Positions 44,531 to 53,699 of a stretch of 64,000 bases of DNA are shown one piece after another (position 1 is the first letter of the stretch; each line of letters begins with the position of its first letter). The DNA is from Bradyrhizobium sp. WSM1743. Lineage in GTDB: Bacteria; Pseudomonadota; Alphaproteobacteria; Rhizobiales; Xanthobacteraceae. The DNA lies in NCBI RefSeq assembly GCF_000473065.1, contig NZ_AXAZ01000002.1, positions 302,588 to 366,587 of the forward strand, written 5' to 3'. The position numbers were made by a program, and so were the translations under genes. The notes beneath the pieces were generated by a model. That model ran no database searches. It saw only the letters and a program-made list of their open reading frames with translations, and was not told the origin of the DNA.

Positions 44531-45193
44531 GTGAGCGGTGGCAAAAGAATGCGCAAGCCGGCCGCCGCAAAGCCGGCCAGGAAGGCGAGAGCCAAAGCTG
44601 TCGCCAAGCCGGCCAAGCCCGCGATGGACATCGCGGTCGGCCGCCGCATCAGGGATCTCAGGCGGGTTAGGCAATTCTCCCTGGAGACCGTCGCTGCCCG
44701 CACTGATTTGTCGATCGGCTTTCTCAGCCAGATCGAGCGCGGCCTGTCGTCGCCCTCGCTGCGCGTGCTGGCAACGCTCGCCGACGTGCTCGGCGTCGGC
44801 ATCGCCGCGCTGTTCGGCGCGAGCCCGAGCGCCGACGGCGGATCCGACCAGGTGGTGACGCGCGGCCTGCAACGGCCGGAGCTGAAGCTGTGGCGCACGG
44901 GCGTCTCGAAACAATTGCTGAGCCCGGCCAATGCGGACAACAAGCTCAACCTGTTCCTGGTGCATCTGGAGCCCGGCGGCTCCACCGGTGACGAGCTCTA
45001 CACCCATGATGGCGAAGAGGCCGGACTCGTGCTCGAAGGCGAGATGATGCTGACGGTGGACAGCGAGACCTGGTCGCTGAAGACGGGTGACAGCTTTCGC
45101 TTCGCGAGCCGAAGGCCGCACCGGTTTTCCAATCCGGCGCAGGATGCGAAGGCGGTGGTGCTGTGGGTGAATTGCGTGACGGGGGCGGTGTAG
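44531..45193 (+). CDS. XRE-family regulator with cupin domain
   Basis: 220 residues. A lysine/alanine-rich disordered start (KPAARKARAKAVAKP-like composition) precedes a helix-turn-helix (IRDLRRVRQFSLETVAARTD, then SIGFLSQIERGLSSPSLRVL) and a C-terminal cupin (HLEPGGSTGDELYTHDGEEA, then VLEGEMMLTVDSETWSLKTG). This is the HTH_3/cupin_2 layout, in which the cupin binds a small metabolite and alters DNA binding. It is divergent from the ABC importer operon and is its likely regulator. Start GTG 44531; an ATG at 44549 is an alternative. Confidence 0.9.
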   Translation: MSGGKRMRKPAAAKPARKARAKAVAKPAKPAMDIAVGRRIRDLRRVRQFSLETVAARTDLSIGFLSQIERGLSSPSLRVLATLADVLGVGIAALFGASPSADGGSDQVVTRGLQRPELKLWRTGVSKQLLSPANADNKLNLFLVHLEPGGSTGDELYTHDGEEAGLVLEGEMMLTVDSETWSLKTGDSFRFASRRPHRFSNPAQDAKAVVLWVNCVTGAV

Positions 45194-45202
45194 CCTGGTT
45201 GC

Positions 45203-45304
45203 GTCATTCCGGGGCGCCTCGAAGCGGCGAACCCGGAATCTCGAGATTCTCAGGTGCGCAGTTGCGCACCATAGTTCGATGCTGCGCATCGCCCCGGAAT
45301 GACA
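45203..45304 (+). repeat. Dispersed palindromic repeat, family 2, copy 1
   Basis: Direct-orientation match to 60522-60622. Shared: GTCATTCCGGGGCG, CGGAATCTCGAG, TTCTCAGGTGCGCA, TGCGCACCA and CCCCGGAA. Outer arms GTCATTCCGGGGCG / CGCCCCGGAATGAC pair with each other. Confidence 0.85.
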
Positions 45305-45311
45305 GCGTCAA

Positions 45312-46577
45312 TCACCCAAACCGATACTTGTACCGCTCCACCGTCAACGCACTCACGTCGATGTCCGGCTTCCTGCCTGACAGCATGTCGGCGAGCACGC
45401 GTCCCGAACCGCAGGACATGGTCCAGCCCAGCGTGCCGTGGCCGGTGTTGAGGTGGAGGTTGCCGTATTGGGTCGGGCCGATCACGGGCGGGCCGTCCGG
45501 CGTCATCGGGCGCAGGCCGCTCCAGAACGTCGCCTTGGCGAGATCGCCGCCGCGCGGGAACAGATCGGTCAGCGAGTGATCGAGCGTGGCGCGGCGTGCA
45601 TCGTAGAGCTTGTCCGAATAGCCCGAGATCTCGGCGGTGCCGCCGACGCGGATGCGATTGCCGAGGCGGGTGATCGCGACCTTGTAGCTCTCGTCCATCA
45701 CGGTGGATTCCGGCGCGCCGGAAGCGTCCTTGATCGGCACCGTGATCGAATAGCCCTTCACGGGATAGACCGGCAGCGAGATGCCGAGCGGCGCCACCAG
45801 CCGAGACGACCAGCTGCCGAGCGCGAGCACGTAAGCGTCCGCCTGCAGCAGGCCGGCGCTGGTGGCGACACCGCTGACGCGCGCGCCGTCGGTGACGATG
45901 CGATCGATGCCGGTGTTGAACATGAAGCGCACACCGAGCGCCTGGGCATGCTTGGCGAGCGACTGCGTAAACATATGGCAGTCGCCGGTCTCATCCTGCG
46001 GCAGGCGAAGCCCGCCGACGAACTTCTCCTTCACGCCTGATAGCGCCGGCTCGACCGCGATGCAGCCTTCGCGGCTCAGCAGCTCAAAAGGAACGCCATA
46101 TTGCTTGAGCACGGCGATGTCCTCGGCCGTGCCGTCGAGCTGGGCCTGGTGCCGAAAAAGCTGCAGCGTGCCCTGCGACCGCTCGTCATACTGGATGCCG
46201 ATGTCGCGGCGCAGATCGCGCAAGGCATCGCGGCTGTATTCCGCAATCGGAATCATCCGGCTCTTGTTGACCGCATAGCGCGCGCTGGTGCAGTTGCGCA
46301 GCATCTTGAGCAGCCAGACCCACATCACCGGATCGAGCTTCGGCCGGATCACCAGCGGGCCGTGCTTCATCAACAGCCACTTGACCGCCTTCACCGGCAC
46401 GCCGGGGCCGGCCCAGGGCGAGGAATAGCCGGGCGACACCTCGCCGGCATTGGCGAAAGAGGTCTCCAGGGCCGGCTCCGGCTGACGGTCGACGACCGTC
46501 ACCTCATGACCGGCACGAGCGAGGTAGTAGGCAGAGGTGACACCGATGACACCGCTGCCGAGGATCAGAACTTTCAC
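45312..46577 (-). CDS. dadA: D-amino-acid dehydrogenase
   Basis: 421 residues. N-terminal [20 protein letters not shown] (FAD Rossmann fold), [20 protein letters not shown], and [20 protein letters not shown] are the hallmark DadA segments. [20 protein letters not shown] closes the fold. It should oxidatively deaminate D-amino acids to 2-oxo acids, passing electrons to quinone at the membrane. It precedes the omega-aminotransferase on the same strand, with 70 bases between aminotransferase stop and the next gene. Together they suggest a D-amino-acid/amine degradation module. Confidence 0.93.
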   Translation of the reverse strand: MKVLILGSGVIGVTSAYYLARAGHEVTVVDRQPEPALETSFANAGEVSPGYSSPWAGPGVPVKAVKWLLMKHGPLVIRPKLDPVMWVWLLKMLRNCTSARYAVNKSRMIPIAEYSRDALRDLRRDIGIQYDERSQGTLQLFRHQAQLDGTAEDIAVLKQYGVPFELLSREGCIAVEPALSGVKEKFVGGLRLPQDETGDCHMFTQSLAKHAQALGVRFMFNTGIDRIVTDGARVSGVATSAGLLQADAYVLALGSWSSRLVAPLGISLPVYPVKGYSITVPIKDASGAPESTVMDESYKVAITRLGNRIRVGGTAEISGYSDKLYDARRATLDHSLTDLFPRGGDLAKATFWSGLRPMTPDGPPVIGPTQYGNLHLNTGHGTLGWTMSCGSGRVLADMLSGRKPDIDVSALTVERYKYRFG

Positions 46578-46647
46578 GCTTGGTCAAACTCCCGCGGCAT
46601 CACGCTCGCCGCTGCCAGGAAACAACTCGCAACGGCGAGAGCAATTA

Positions 46648-47976
46648 TCAGGCCACCTTCTTGATGGCGTCGCCGAGGATCGAGACCATCTGGTCGATGT
46701 GGCTCTTCTCGACGATGAGCGGGGGCGACATCGCGAAGCTGTCGCCGCTCATGCGCAGATAGAGACCGGTGTTGAAGCAGTCGACCATCACGTCATAGCC
46801 GCGCGCGCCGACGACACCGTCGCGCGGCGCCAGCTCGACCGCGCCCATCAGCCCGCAATTGCGGATGTCGACGACGTTCGGCAGGCCCTTGAGCGAATGC
46901 AGCGCATCGCGCCAGTACTCGGCGATCGAGGCACCGCGCGTGAGCAGGCCTTCGGCCTTGTAGATGTCGAGCGTTGCGATGCCGGCGGCGCAGGCGGTCG
47001 GATGCGCGGAATAGGTGTAGCCGTGGAACAGCTCGATCTGGCTCTCGGGACCGACCATCAGACCGTCATGCACCTTGCGGCTCGCGAACACCGCGCCGCA
47101 GGGAATGGTGCCGTTGGTGATGCCCTTGGCCGTGGTCATCAGGTCCGGCGTGACGCCGAAGAAGTTGGCGGCGAACGGGGTGCCGAGACGGCCGAAGCCG
47201 GTGATGACCTCGTCGAAGATCAAGAGGATGCCGTGCTTGTCGCAGATCTCGCGCAGGCGCTGCAGATAGCCCTTCGGCGGCGGCAGCACCGCGGTCGAGC
47301 CCGGCACCGGCTCGACGATGACGGCGGCGATGGTCTCGGCGCCGTGCAGGGCGACCAGACGCTCGAGATCGTCGGCGAGCTCGGCGCCGTGCTCGGGCAG
47401 GTCCTTGGCGAAGGCATTGCGGGTGAGATCATGGGTGTGGCGGATGTGATCCACGCCCGGCAGCAGGGTCGTGAAAGCGCGGCGGTTGGCGACCATGCCG
47501 CCGACCGACGTGCCGCCGAAGCCGACGCCGTGATAGCCGCGCTCGCGGCCGATCAGCCGGGTGCGGCTCGCCTGGCCGTTGGCACGGTGATAGGCGAGCG
47601 CGATCTTCAGCGCGGTGTCGACCGATTCGGAGCCGGAGTTGGTGAAGAAGACGCGGTCGAGGCCCTTCGGCGCGATCTCGGCGAGACGCTCGGCGAAGTC
47701 GAACGCCAGCGGATGGCCCATCTGGAACGAGGGCGCGAAGTCCAGCGTCATCAGCTGGCGCTCGACGGCGGCGGCGATCTGCTTGCGGCCGTGGCCGGCA
47801 TTGACACACCAAAGGCCGGCGGAGCCGTCGATCACCTGGCGGCCGTCGACGCTGGTGTAGTACATGCCCTCGGCCGAGGAGAACAGGCGCGGCGCCTTCT
47901 TGAACTGCCGGTTGGCCGTGAACGGCATCCAGTACGAATCGGTCTTGATGGTGTTCGGAATCTGATGAAGGGTCAC
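46648..47976 (-). CDS. Class III omega-amino acid:pyruvate aminotransferase
   Basis: 442 residues. TDSYWMPFTANRQFKKAPRL, then DGSAGLWCVNAGHGR, matches the start of the beta-alanine/omega-amino acid:pyruvate transaminases. FTNSGSESVDTALKIALAYH binds PLP phosphate, LLIFDEVITGFGRLG holds the PLP-pairing Asp, and TTAKGITNGTIPCGAV holds the Schiff-base Lys284. GTG 47976 follows an AAAGGAG ribosome site; a much longer upstream frame (to 48825) is antisense to the regulator. It should move the terminal amino group of a polyamine-derived or omega-amino acid to pyruvate. Confidence 0.92.
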   Translation of the reverse strand: MTLHQIPNTIKTDSYWMPFTANRQFKKAPRLFSSAEGMYYTSVDGRQVIDGSAGLWCVNAGHGRKQIAAAVERQLMTLDFAPSFQMGHPLAFDFAERLAEIAPKGLDRVFFTNSGSESVDTALKIALAYHRANGQASRTRLIGRERGYHGVGFGGTSVGGMVANRRAFTTLLPGVDHIRHTHDLTRNAFAKDLPEHGAELADDLERLVALHGAETIAAVIVEPVPGSTAVLPPPKGYLQRLREICDKHGILLIFDEVITGFGRLGTPFAANFFGVTPDLMTTAKGITNGTIPCGAVFASRKVHDGLMVGPESQIELFHGYTYSAHPTACAAGIATLDIYKAEGLLTRGASIAEYWRDALHSLKGLPNVVDIRNCGLMGAVELAPRDGVVGARGYDVMVDCFNTGLYLRMSGDSFAMSPPLIVEKSHIDQMVSILGDAIKKVA

Positions 47977-48123
47977 GGCCGCGCTCCTTTGCTGACGCCA
48001 TAGCTGAGCCACGGCTTCGAAACCGCAACAAGTCCTTTTCTGGTGACCTGCAAGCCATTGATTTGACTGGGGCTGCCGGTCCATATTTGCGCGATCCGCA
48101 ACACCTGCAACAGGGTTTGGGCT

Positions 48124-48672
48124 ATGAGCGTCGACATCGGTGGACGGCTGCGATTCATCCGGGCGCGCCACAAGCTGTCGCAGCGCGAGCTGGCCAAGCG
48201 TGCCGGCGTCACCAATTCGACGATCTCGCTGATCGAATCCAACCAGATGAACCCCTCGGTCGGCGCGCTCAAGCGCATCCTCGACGGCATCCCGATGGGC
48301 CTCGCCGAGTTCTTCGCGCTGGAGCCGGAATCGAGGCGCAAGATCTTCTACCGTGCCGAGGAGCTGACCGAGGTCGGCAAGAAGCCGATCTCGTATCGGC
48401 AAGTCGGCGACAATCTGTTCGGCCGCAGCCTGCAGATCCTGAAGGAGCGTTACGAGCCCGGCAGCGACACCGGGCGCGTCCATCTCGTCCATGACGGCGA
48501 GGAAGGCGGCATCGTGATCTCGGGCAAGCTCGAGGTCACGGTCGAGGACGAGCGCCGCATCCTCAATCCCGGCGATGCCTATTATTTCGAGAGCCGCAGG
48601 CCACATCGCTTCCGCTGCGTCGGCGGCAAGCCGTGCGAGGTGATCTCGGCCTGCACGCCACCGACGTTCTGA
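48124..48672 (+). CDS. XRE-cupin regulator, PuuR-like
   Basis: 182 residues. The helix-turn-helix (RLRFIRARHKLSQRELAKRA, NSTISLIESNQMNPSVGAL) and the LKRILDGIPMGLAEFFALE stretch are characteristic of PuuR, the repressor of putrescine use. A cupin domain follows (ERYEPGSDTGRVHLVHDGEE, then GGIVISGKLEVTVEDERRIL). It is divergent from the aminotransferase gene with a 147-base spacer, so it probably controls that gene in response to an amine or omega-amino acid. The PuuR resemblance supports, but does not prove, polyamine sensing. Confidence 0.9.
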   Translation: MSVDIGGRLRFIRARHKLSQRELAKRAGVTNSTISLIESNQMNPSVGALKRILDGIPMGLAEFFALEPESRRKIFYRAEELTEVGKKPISYRQVGDNLFGRSLQILKERYEPGSDTGRVHLVHDGEEGGIVISGKLEVTVEDERRILNPGDAYYFESRRPHRFRCVGGKPCEVISACTPPTF

Positions 48673-48696
48673 AGGCGAGATCGGCGCATCCGGCGC

Positions 48697-48887
48697 GGCT
48701 CGTTCACCTCTCCCGCTTGCGGGAGAGGTCGGCGCGTCCGGGCGATGCGAAGCATCATCCCGCGCGCCGGGTGAGGGCTTTCTCGTCTTGGGGATTGTCC
48801 CATCGCGGAAGCACCCTCTCCCCAACCCTCTCCCGCAAGCGGGAGAGGGAGCGCACCTCCGTCATTGCAGCGATTTGGCCTCATTTC
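48697..48887 (+). repeat. Dispersed palindromic intergenic repeat, copy B
   Basis: Second copy of the element at 7576-7729, in opposite orientation. It is about 37 bases longer because of an insertion around GGGCGATGCGAAGCATCATC and in the CCCCAACCCTCTCC part. It fills the whole space between the convergent regulator and hydroxylase genes. Confidence 0.85.
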
Positions 48888-48895
48888 ATCGCGCT

Positions 48896-51157
48896 TCAGA
48901 GCTGCGTCAGCAACTCCTCGATCCGGATCGGGAAGCGGCGGACACGCACGCCGGTCGCGTGCCAAACGGCGTTGGCGACTGCACCGGCGCTGCCGGTGAT
49001 GCCGATCTCGCCGACGCCCTTGATGCCGAGCGCATTCACGTGCGGATCGTGCTCCTCGACAGTGATGACGTCGAGCGGCGGCACGTCGGCATTCACCGGG
49101 ATATGGTACTCGCCGAGATTGGCATTCATGATCCGTCCGCTGCGGCGGTCCGTGATCGCCTCCTCGTGCAGCGCGAACGACAGGCCCCAGATCATGCCGC
49201 CGAACAGCTGGCTCTGCACCATGCGCGGATTGACGATGCGCCCGGCGGCGAAGGCGCCGACCATGCGGGTGACGCGGACCTGGCCGAGCTCGGGATCGAC
49301 CTTCACCTCCGCGAACACCGCGCCGTGGGCATGCATGGCATATTCCTCCATCGCCGCAGGATTCGGCGCGCCGGTGCCGCGGGCCTCGATCTCGGCAACG
49401 CCGGCGCGCGCCAGGATCTCGGCATAGCTCTCGCTGCGGCTCTCGTCGTCACGACGGATCAGCCTGCCGTCCCGCGCGATCACGCCGGCATTGCCGGCAC
49501 CGAACAGCGGCGAGCGTTCGTCGGTCGTGGCGAGATCGGCGAGCCTTGCGATCACGGCCGCGCCGGCGCTGTGGATCGCAGCGCCTGCAGTTGCCGTGTG
49601 CGCCGAGCCGCCGGCGATGCCGGCATCCGGCAGGTCGGACGTGCCGGCCTTGAATTCCACACGATCGACATCGAGACCCACGGCATCGGCCGCGATCTGC
49701 GCCAGCGCCGTCCAGGCGCCCTGCCCCATGTCATGCGCGCCGATCTCCATCACGCCCGAGCCGTCGCGGCGGATCGCCGCGCGCGCCTCGGCCTGGAACA
49801 TCAGCGCCGGGAAGGTCGCGGTGCCCATGCCCCAGCCGACCAGAAGGCCGGCATCGTCGCGCATCTGCCGCGGCTGGAGCGGCCGCTTGGCCCAGCCGAA
49901 GCGCGTCGCGCCCTTCTCGTAACAGGCCCGCAGCGCTTTCGAGGAGAACGGCTTGCCGCTGATCGGCTCGACCTCGGCGTAGTTCTTCAGGCGGAAGGCG
50001 AGCGGATCCATGCCGCAGGCCCAGGCCACCTCGTCGATCGCGCTCTCCAGCGCGATCGAACCGGTCGCCTCGCCCGGCGCGCGCATGAACAGCGGTGTGC
50101 CGGTGTTGACGCGCACGGCATCGTGCGAGGTGCGGATCGCAGGCGCCGCATAGAGCGTGTGCGAAGCATCGGCGGCGGGCTCGTAGAAATCGTCGAAGGT
50201 GCTCGACACCGTTCTGGCGTGATGATCGAGCGCAGTCAGGCGGCCCTCGCCGTCGGCGCCGAGGCGCAGGCGCTGGCGGGTCGGCGCGCGATGGCCGACC
50301 GGGCCGTACATCTGCTCGCGGCGCAGCACGAGCTTGACTGGCCTGCCGACCAGCTTGGCAGCCATGATGCCGAGGGTCGGCGGGCCGGCCATCAGCCCCT
50401 TGGAGCCGAAGCCGCCGCCGAGAAACGGGCTGCGGATGTGGATCTTGTCGTGCGTGATGCCGAACAGTTCGGCGATGCGCGCCAAAGACAGCATCAAGCC
50501 CTGGGTCGGCATGTCGACCGACAGATGGTCGCCGTCCCAGCTGGCGACGATCGCATGCGGCTCCATCGCGTTGTGATATTGCGGAGGCGTCTCGTAAACC
50601 GCCTCGATCTGCTTCTCGGCAGAGGCAAGGCCCGCCTCGACATCGCCGTGGTGATGCTCCGCGGGGTTGCCGACACCGACGACCGGCGGCACGTAGCTCT
50701 CGCCCGCATCGAGGCCGACCAGCGCCGGCAGCACCTCATAGCGCGGCGCCAGCAGCGCCGCGCCTTCCGTCGCGGCCTCCAGCGTTTCGGCAATCACGAC
50801 CGCAATCGGCTGGTTGGCGTAGCGGACCTCACTGCTCTGTAACACCTCCATCCGGAACACGAACGGATTGGTCTTGATGTCTGGGTCGATCGCGAGTGCT
50901 GGCTTGTGGTCGGGCGTCATGACGTCGACGACGCCGGGATGGCGCTTTGCGGCGGCGACATCAAGCGAGACCACGCGGCCGCGCGCGATGCTGGAGACGG
51001 CCATCGCCGCAAACAGCATGCCGGGTGGATGATTGTCGGCGGCGTAGGTCGCCCGCCCCGTGACCTTGAGGACGCCGTCGCGGCGGGTCAGCGGCTGGCC
51101 GATATTCGAGCCGTGCCGCAGATGGGCGGGAGCGCTGGTCAGGTTGAGCTCAGGCAT
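48896..51157 (-). CDS. Molybdenum hydroxylase large subunit (xanthine dehydrogenase/aldehyde oxidase family)
   Basis: 753 residues. It begins MPELNLTSAPAHLRHGSNIG, then DGVLKVTGRATYAADNHPPG, typical of large subunits in YagR/PaoC-type enzymes. Mo-cofactor segments include GGGFGSKGLMAGPPTLGIMA and the active-site Glu in KGVGEIGITGSAGAVANAV near the C-terminus. It should bind molybdopterin-cytosine-dinucleotide and hydroxylate an aldehyde or N-heterocycle. It overlaps the FAD-subunit gene by eight bases. ATG 51157 replaces a long open frame up to 51982, which is only a shadow of the FAD subunit. Confidence 0.92.
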   Translation of the reverse strand: MPELNLTSAPAHLRHGSNIGQPLTRRDGVLKVTGRATYAADNHPPGMLFAAMAVSSIARGRVVSLDVAAAKRHPGVVDVMTPDHKPALAIDPDIKTNPFVFRMEVLQSSEVRYANQPIAVVIAETLEAATEGAALLAPRYEVLPALVGLDAGESYVPPVVGVGNPAEHHHGDVEAGLASAEKQIEAVYETPPQYHNAMEPHAIVASWDGDHLSVDMPTQGLMLSLARIAELFGITHDKIHIRSPFLGGGFGSKGLMAGPPTLGIMAAKLVGRPVKLVLRREQMYGPVGHRAPTRQRLRLGADGEGRLTALDHHARTVSSTFDDFYEPAADASHTLYAAPAIRTSHDAVRVNTGTPLFMRAPGEATGSIALESAIDEVAWACGMDPLAFRLKNYAEVEPISGKPFSSKALRACYEKGATRFGWAKRPLQPRQMRDDAGLLVGWGMGTATFPALMFQAEARAAIRRDGSGVMEIGAHDMGQGAWTALAQIAADAVGLDVDRVEFKAGTSDLPDAGIAGGSAHTATAGAAIHSAGAAVIARLADLATTDERSPLFGAGNAGVIARDGRLIRRDDESRSESYAEILARAGVAEIEARGTGAPNPAAMEEYAMHAHGAVFAEVKVDPELGQVRVTRMVGAFAAGRIVNPRMVQSQLFGGMIWGLSFALHEEAITDRRSGRIMNANLGEYHIPVNADVPPLDVITVEEHDPHVNALGIKGVGEIGITGSAGAVANAVWHATGVRVRRFPIRIEELLTQL

Positions 51158-52205
51158 GGATGGCTCCGGAGGTCGAGGCAAAGGGAGAGGCCGGCAGCGC
51201 CGGCAGGCGCGCGGGCGTGCCTGCGGCGGCGAGTAGGAGCGCGCGCACGACGATGCGACGCGCGAGCTCGATCTTGAAGGCGTTGTCGCCGGACGGTTTT
51301 GCGTCGGCGAGCGCACGCCATGCCGCCTCCTGGAACGCGTCTGCCGTTGGCGCAACATTCCTAAGCACGTCCTCGGCTGCGCGAGCGCGCCAGGGCTTTG
51401 CGGCGACACCACCGAGTGCAAGCCGCGCCTCCGCGATTCTGCCGTTCTCGATCCGCAGCGCAGCGGCGGCCGAGACCACGGCGAAGGCGTAGGAGGTGCG
51501 CTCGCGAACCTTGAGGTAGCGCGCATGCGCGGCAAAGCCGCGCGCGGCGGGCGGCAGCCGCACCGCGACGATGAGATCGCCGGGCTCGAGCACGGATTCG
51601 CGCTCGGGCGCATCGCCCGGCAGGCGGTGCAGTTCGTCGAGCGCGATCTCGCGCCGGCCGGTCCTGCCCTCGATCTCCACGATCGCGTCGAGCGCAACCA
51701 GGGGCACGCAGAAGTCGGACGGATGCGTGGCGATGCAGCTCTCGCTCCAGCCCAGCACGGCATGGCCGCGGTTCTCGCCGTCGCTGGCGTCGCAGCCGGA
51801 GCCCGGCTCGCGCTTGTTGCAGCGGCTGGCGGTGTCGTAGAAATACGCACAGCGCGTCCGTTGCAAGAGATTGCCGCCGACGGTGGCGGCATTGCGCAAT
51901 TGAGCCGACGCGCCGGAGAGCAGCGCTTCGGCCACCGCGGGATAGGACCGCGCGAAGTCCGCATCATGGGCGAGATCGGCATTGCGCACCAGCGCGCCGA
52001 TGCGCAAGGACCCGTCGGCGAGAGTCTCGATTTGATCGAGCCCTTCGAGATGCGTGACGTCGACCAGCCGATCCGGACGGCTGACGCCCCCTTTCATCAG
52101 GTCGAGCAGGTTGGTGCCGGCGGCGAGATAGACGGCGCCCGGCTGGGCCGCGGCGGCAACGGCTTCGGTGATCGTGCCGGGCCTGACATAGTCGAACTGT
52201 TTCAT
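51150..52205 (-). CDS. Molybdenum hydroxylase FAD subunit
   Basis: 351 residues. MKQFDYVRPGTITEAVAAAA and AVYLAAGTNLLDLMKGG make the FAD-binding start, where AGGTxLxxxMK is the family pattern. RNAATVGGNLLQRTRCAYFY, then CNKREPGSGCDASDGENRGH holds cysteines of the sort that bind an extra [4Fe-4S] cluster in PaoB-like (YagS) subunits. It relays electrons from the 2Fe-2S subunit to an acceptor. Start ATG 52205 overlaps the 2Fe-2S stop (ATGA). Confidence 0.92.
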   Translation of the reverse strand: MKQFDYVRPGTITEAVAAAAQPGAVYLAAGTNLLDLMKGGVSRPDRLVDVTHLEGLDQIETLADGSLRIGALVRNADLAHDADFARSYPAVAEALLSGASAQLRNAATVGGNLLQRTRCAYFYDTASRCNKREPGSGCDASDGENRGHAVLGWSESCIATHPSDFCVPLVALDAIVEIEGRTGRREIALDELHRLPGDAPERESVLEPGDLIVAVRLPPAARGFAAHARYLKVRERTSYAFAVVSAAAALRIENGRIAEARLALGGVAAKPWRARAAEDVLRNVAPTADAFQEAAWRALADAKPSGDNAFKIELARRIVVRALLLAAAGTPARLPALPASPFASTSGAIHA

Positions 52206-52699
52206 GCGGAGCGCCTCTGATTGGTCTCGTCCATCCCGGCCTGCGCTTCCAGCACGGCATCGACGATGCCGGCATAAGCGCCGCAGCGGCAAAGATTGCC
52301 GCTCATGCATTCGCGGATGCGCTCGGGATCATCGCCGGCCTGGGCTTCGCGCATCATGCCGATCGCGCTCACGATCTGGCCGGGCGTGCAGAAGCCGCAT
52401 TGAAAGCCGTCATGGGCGATGAAGGCGGCCTGCACGGGATGAAGCTGGTCGCCGCGTGCGATGCCTTCGATGGTGAGGATGTCGGCGCCGTCATGGCTGA
52501 TGGCGAGCGCGAGACAGGAGTTGATGCGCTTGCCGTCGACGAGAATGGTGCAGGCGCCGCACTGGCCGCGGTCGCATCCCTTCTTGGTTCCGGTCAGATG
52601 GAGGCGCTCACGCAGGAGATCGAGCAGCGTGACGCGCGGATCGTCGAGGACGAAGTCGCGCCGCGCACCGTTCACGGTGAGGCTGATGGAGTGGTTCAT
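52202..52699 (-). CDS. Molybdenum hydroxylase 2Fe-2S subunit
   Basis: 165 residues. Cluster II ligands: GCDRGQCGACTILVDGKRIN, then SCL; cluster I ligands: QCGFCTPGQI and CMSGNLCRCGAYAGIV. This is complete for the family. No Tat signal is visible, unlike E. coli PaoA, so the complex is likely cytoplasmic unless exported differently. Gene order 2Fe-2S, FAD, Mo with overlaps at each junction is the paoABC (yagTSR) order. The TetR gene is divergent and likely controls the operon. Confidence 0.93.
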   Translation of the reverse strand: MNHSISLTVNGARRDFVLDDPRVTLLDLLRERLHLTGTKKGCDRGQCGACTILVDGKRINSCLALAISHDGADILTIEGIARGDQLHPVQAAFIAHDGFQCGFCTPGQIVSAIGMMREAQAGDDPERIRECMSGNLCRCGAYAGIVDAVLEAQAGMDETNQRRSA

Positions 52700-52950
52700 A
52701 CAAGGCTCCGATCAGAGATGGACATGAGTGATCGCGCGGCGCGCCACCGCCGTGGCCGCCGTCGATTGCGTGCCGCCCGCATGATGCGGGCCGGCACGTG
52801 AGCGAAGATACGGAGGCACCCTCCGCTTAACAAGGGCCGCCCAAAAATATTTGGAATTCGTCAAAAGCCCCTGCGCCACCAACGCGATGCAGCGCTGCGC
52901 GGGTCCGGCGAGGGTTCAATCTAACCAATTCGTGATCTACATTGCGCGCC

Positions 52951-53589
52951 ATGGACGACCACACCGACCAGACCCGAAAGCCCCGCGCCGATGCCGTGCG
53001 CAATCGCGAGCGCGTGCTCGAAGCGGCGAAGGTGGTGTTCAGCGCGGGCGGCCGCGAGGCGAGCCTCGAGGCCGTCGCCAAACGCGCCGGCGTCGGCATC
53101 GGCACGCTCTACCGGCATTTTCCGACCCGCGAGGATCTGTTCGAGGCAGTGTACCGGCGCGAGGTCGAGCAGCTTAGCGAGCTCGCCGAGCAGCTGAAGA
53201 ATGCCAACGACCCTGTGGATGCGCTGCGTCGCTGGCTGCGCTCCAACGTCGAATTCGTCGCCACCAAGAAAGGCATGTCGGCCGCGCTGGCGCTGACGTT
53301 CCAGAGCTCGTCGGAGCTTGCGGCGTTCTCGATGGACCGGCTGACCAAGGCGATCGGCTCGCTGCTCGACCGCGCCGTCGCCGCCGGCCAGATGCGCGCC
53401 GATATCAGCCCGGAGGATTTGCTGCGGGCGCTTGTCGGCATGTGCTACATGCACGACCAGCCCGGCTGGCAATCCTCGGTGCTGCGGATGCTCGACGTGT
53501 TCGTGGATGGTTTGCGGATGCAGCCGCCCAGCAAGGTCAAGGCGCGCTCGTCCAAGGCGACGAATCCGGCGACGAAGCGAAAGCGTTAG
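52951..53589 (+). CDS. TetR-family transcriptional regulator
   Basis: 212 residues. The N-terminal helix-turn-helix reads RERVLEAAKVVFSAGGREAS, then LEAVAKRAGVGIGTLYRHFP. The C-terminal ligand domain is helical (LRRWLRSNVEFVATKKGMSA), and the tail is basic (KVKARSSKATNPATKRKR). It is divergent from the molybdenum hydroxylase operon with a 251-base gap, so it is the likely repressor, released by the hydroxylase substrate or a related compound. ATG 52951 is chosen over a TTG at 52942. Confidence 0.9.
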   Translation: MDDHTDQTRKPRADAVRNRERVLEAAKVVFSAGGREASLEAVAKRAGVGIGTLYRHFPTREDLFEAVYRREVEQLSELAEQLKNANDPVDALRRWLRSNVEFVATKKGMSAALALTFQSSSELAAFSMDRLTKAIGSLLDRAVAAGQMRADISPEDLLRALVGMCYMHDQPGWQSSVLRMLDVFVDGLRMQPPSKVKARSSKATNPATKRKR

Positions 53590-53699
53590 GCCCTGTACTC
53601 ATAATGTCGGCTCCTGGGGCCGAGCGGAAATCTGCTGATCGGCCAGAGCACTGCTGCTTGCGGACGCACCGCGATCAAAGCCGATGCTCGCAGGCCGGC

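Noticed and set aside
48788..50842. Open frame of 684 codons on the plus strand
   Set aside because: Antisense to the molybdenum hydroxylase large subunit; Arg/Ala/Asp-rich, no family motif.
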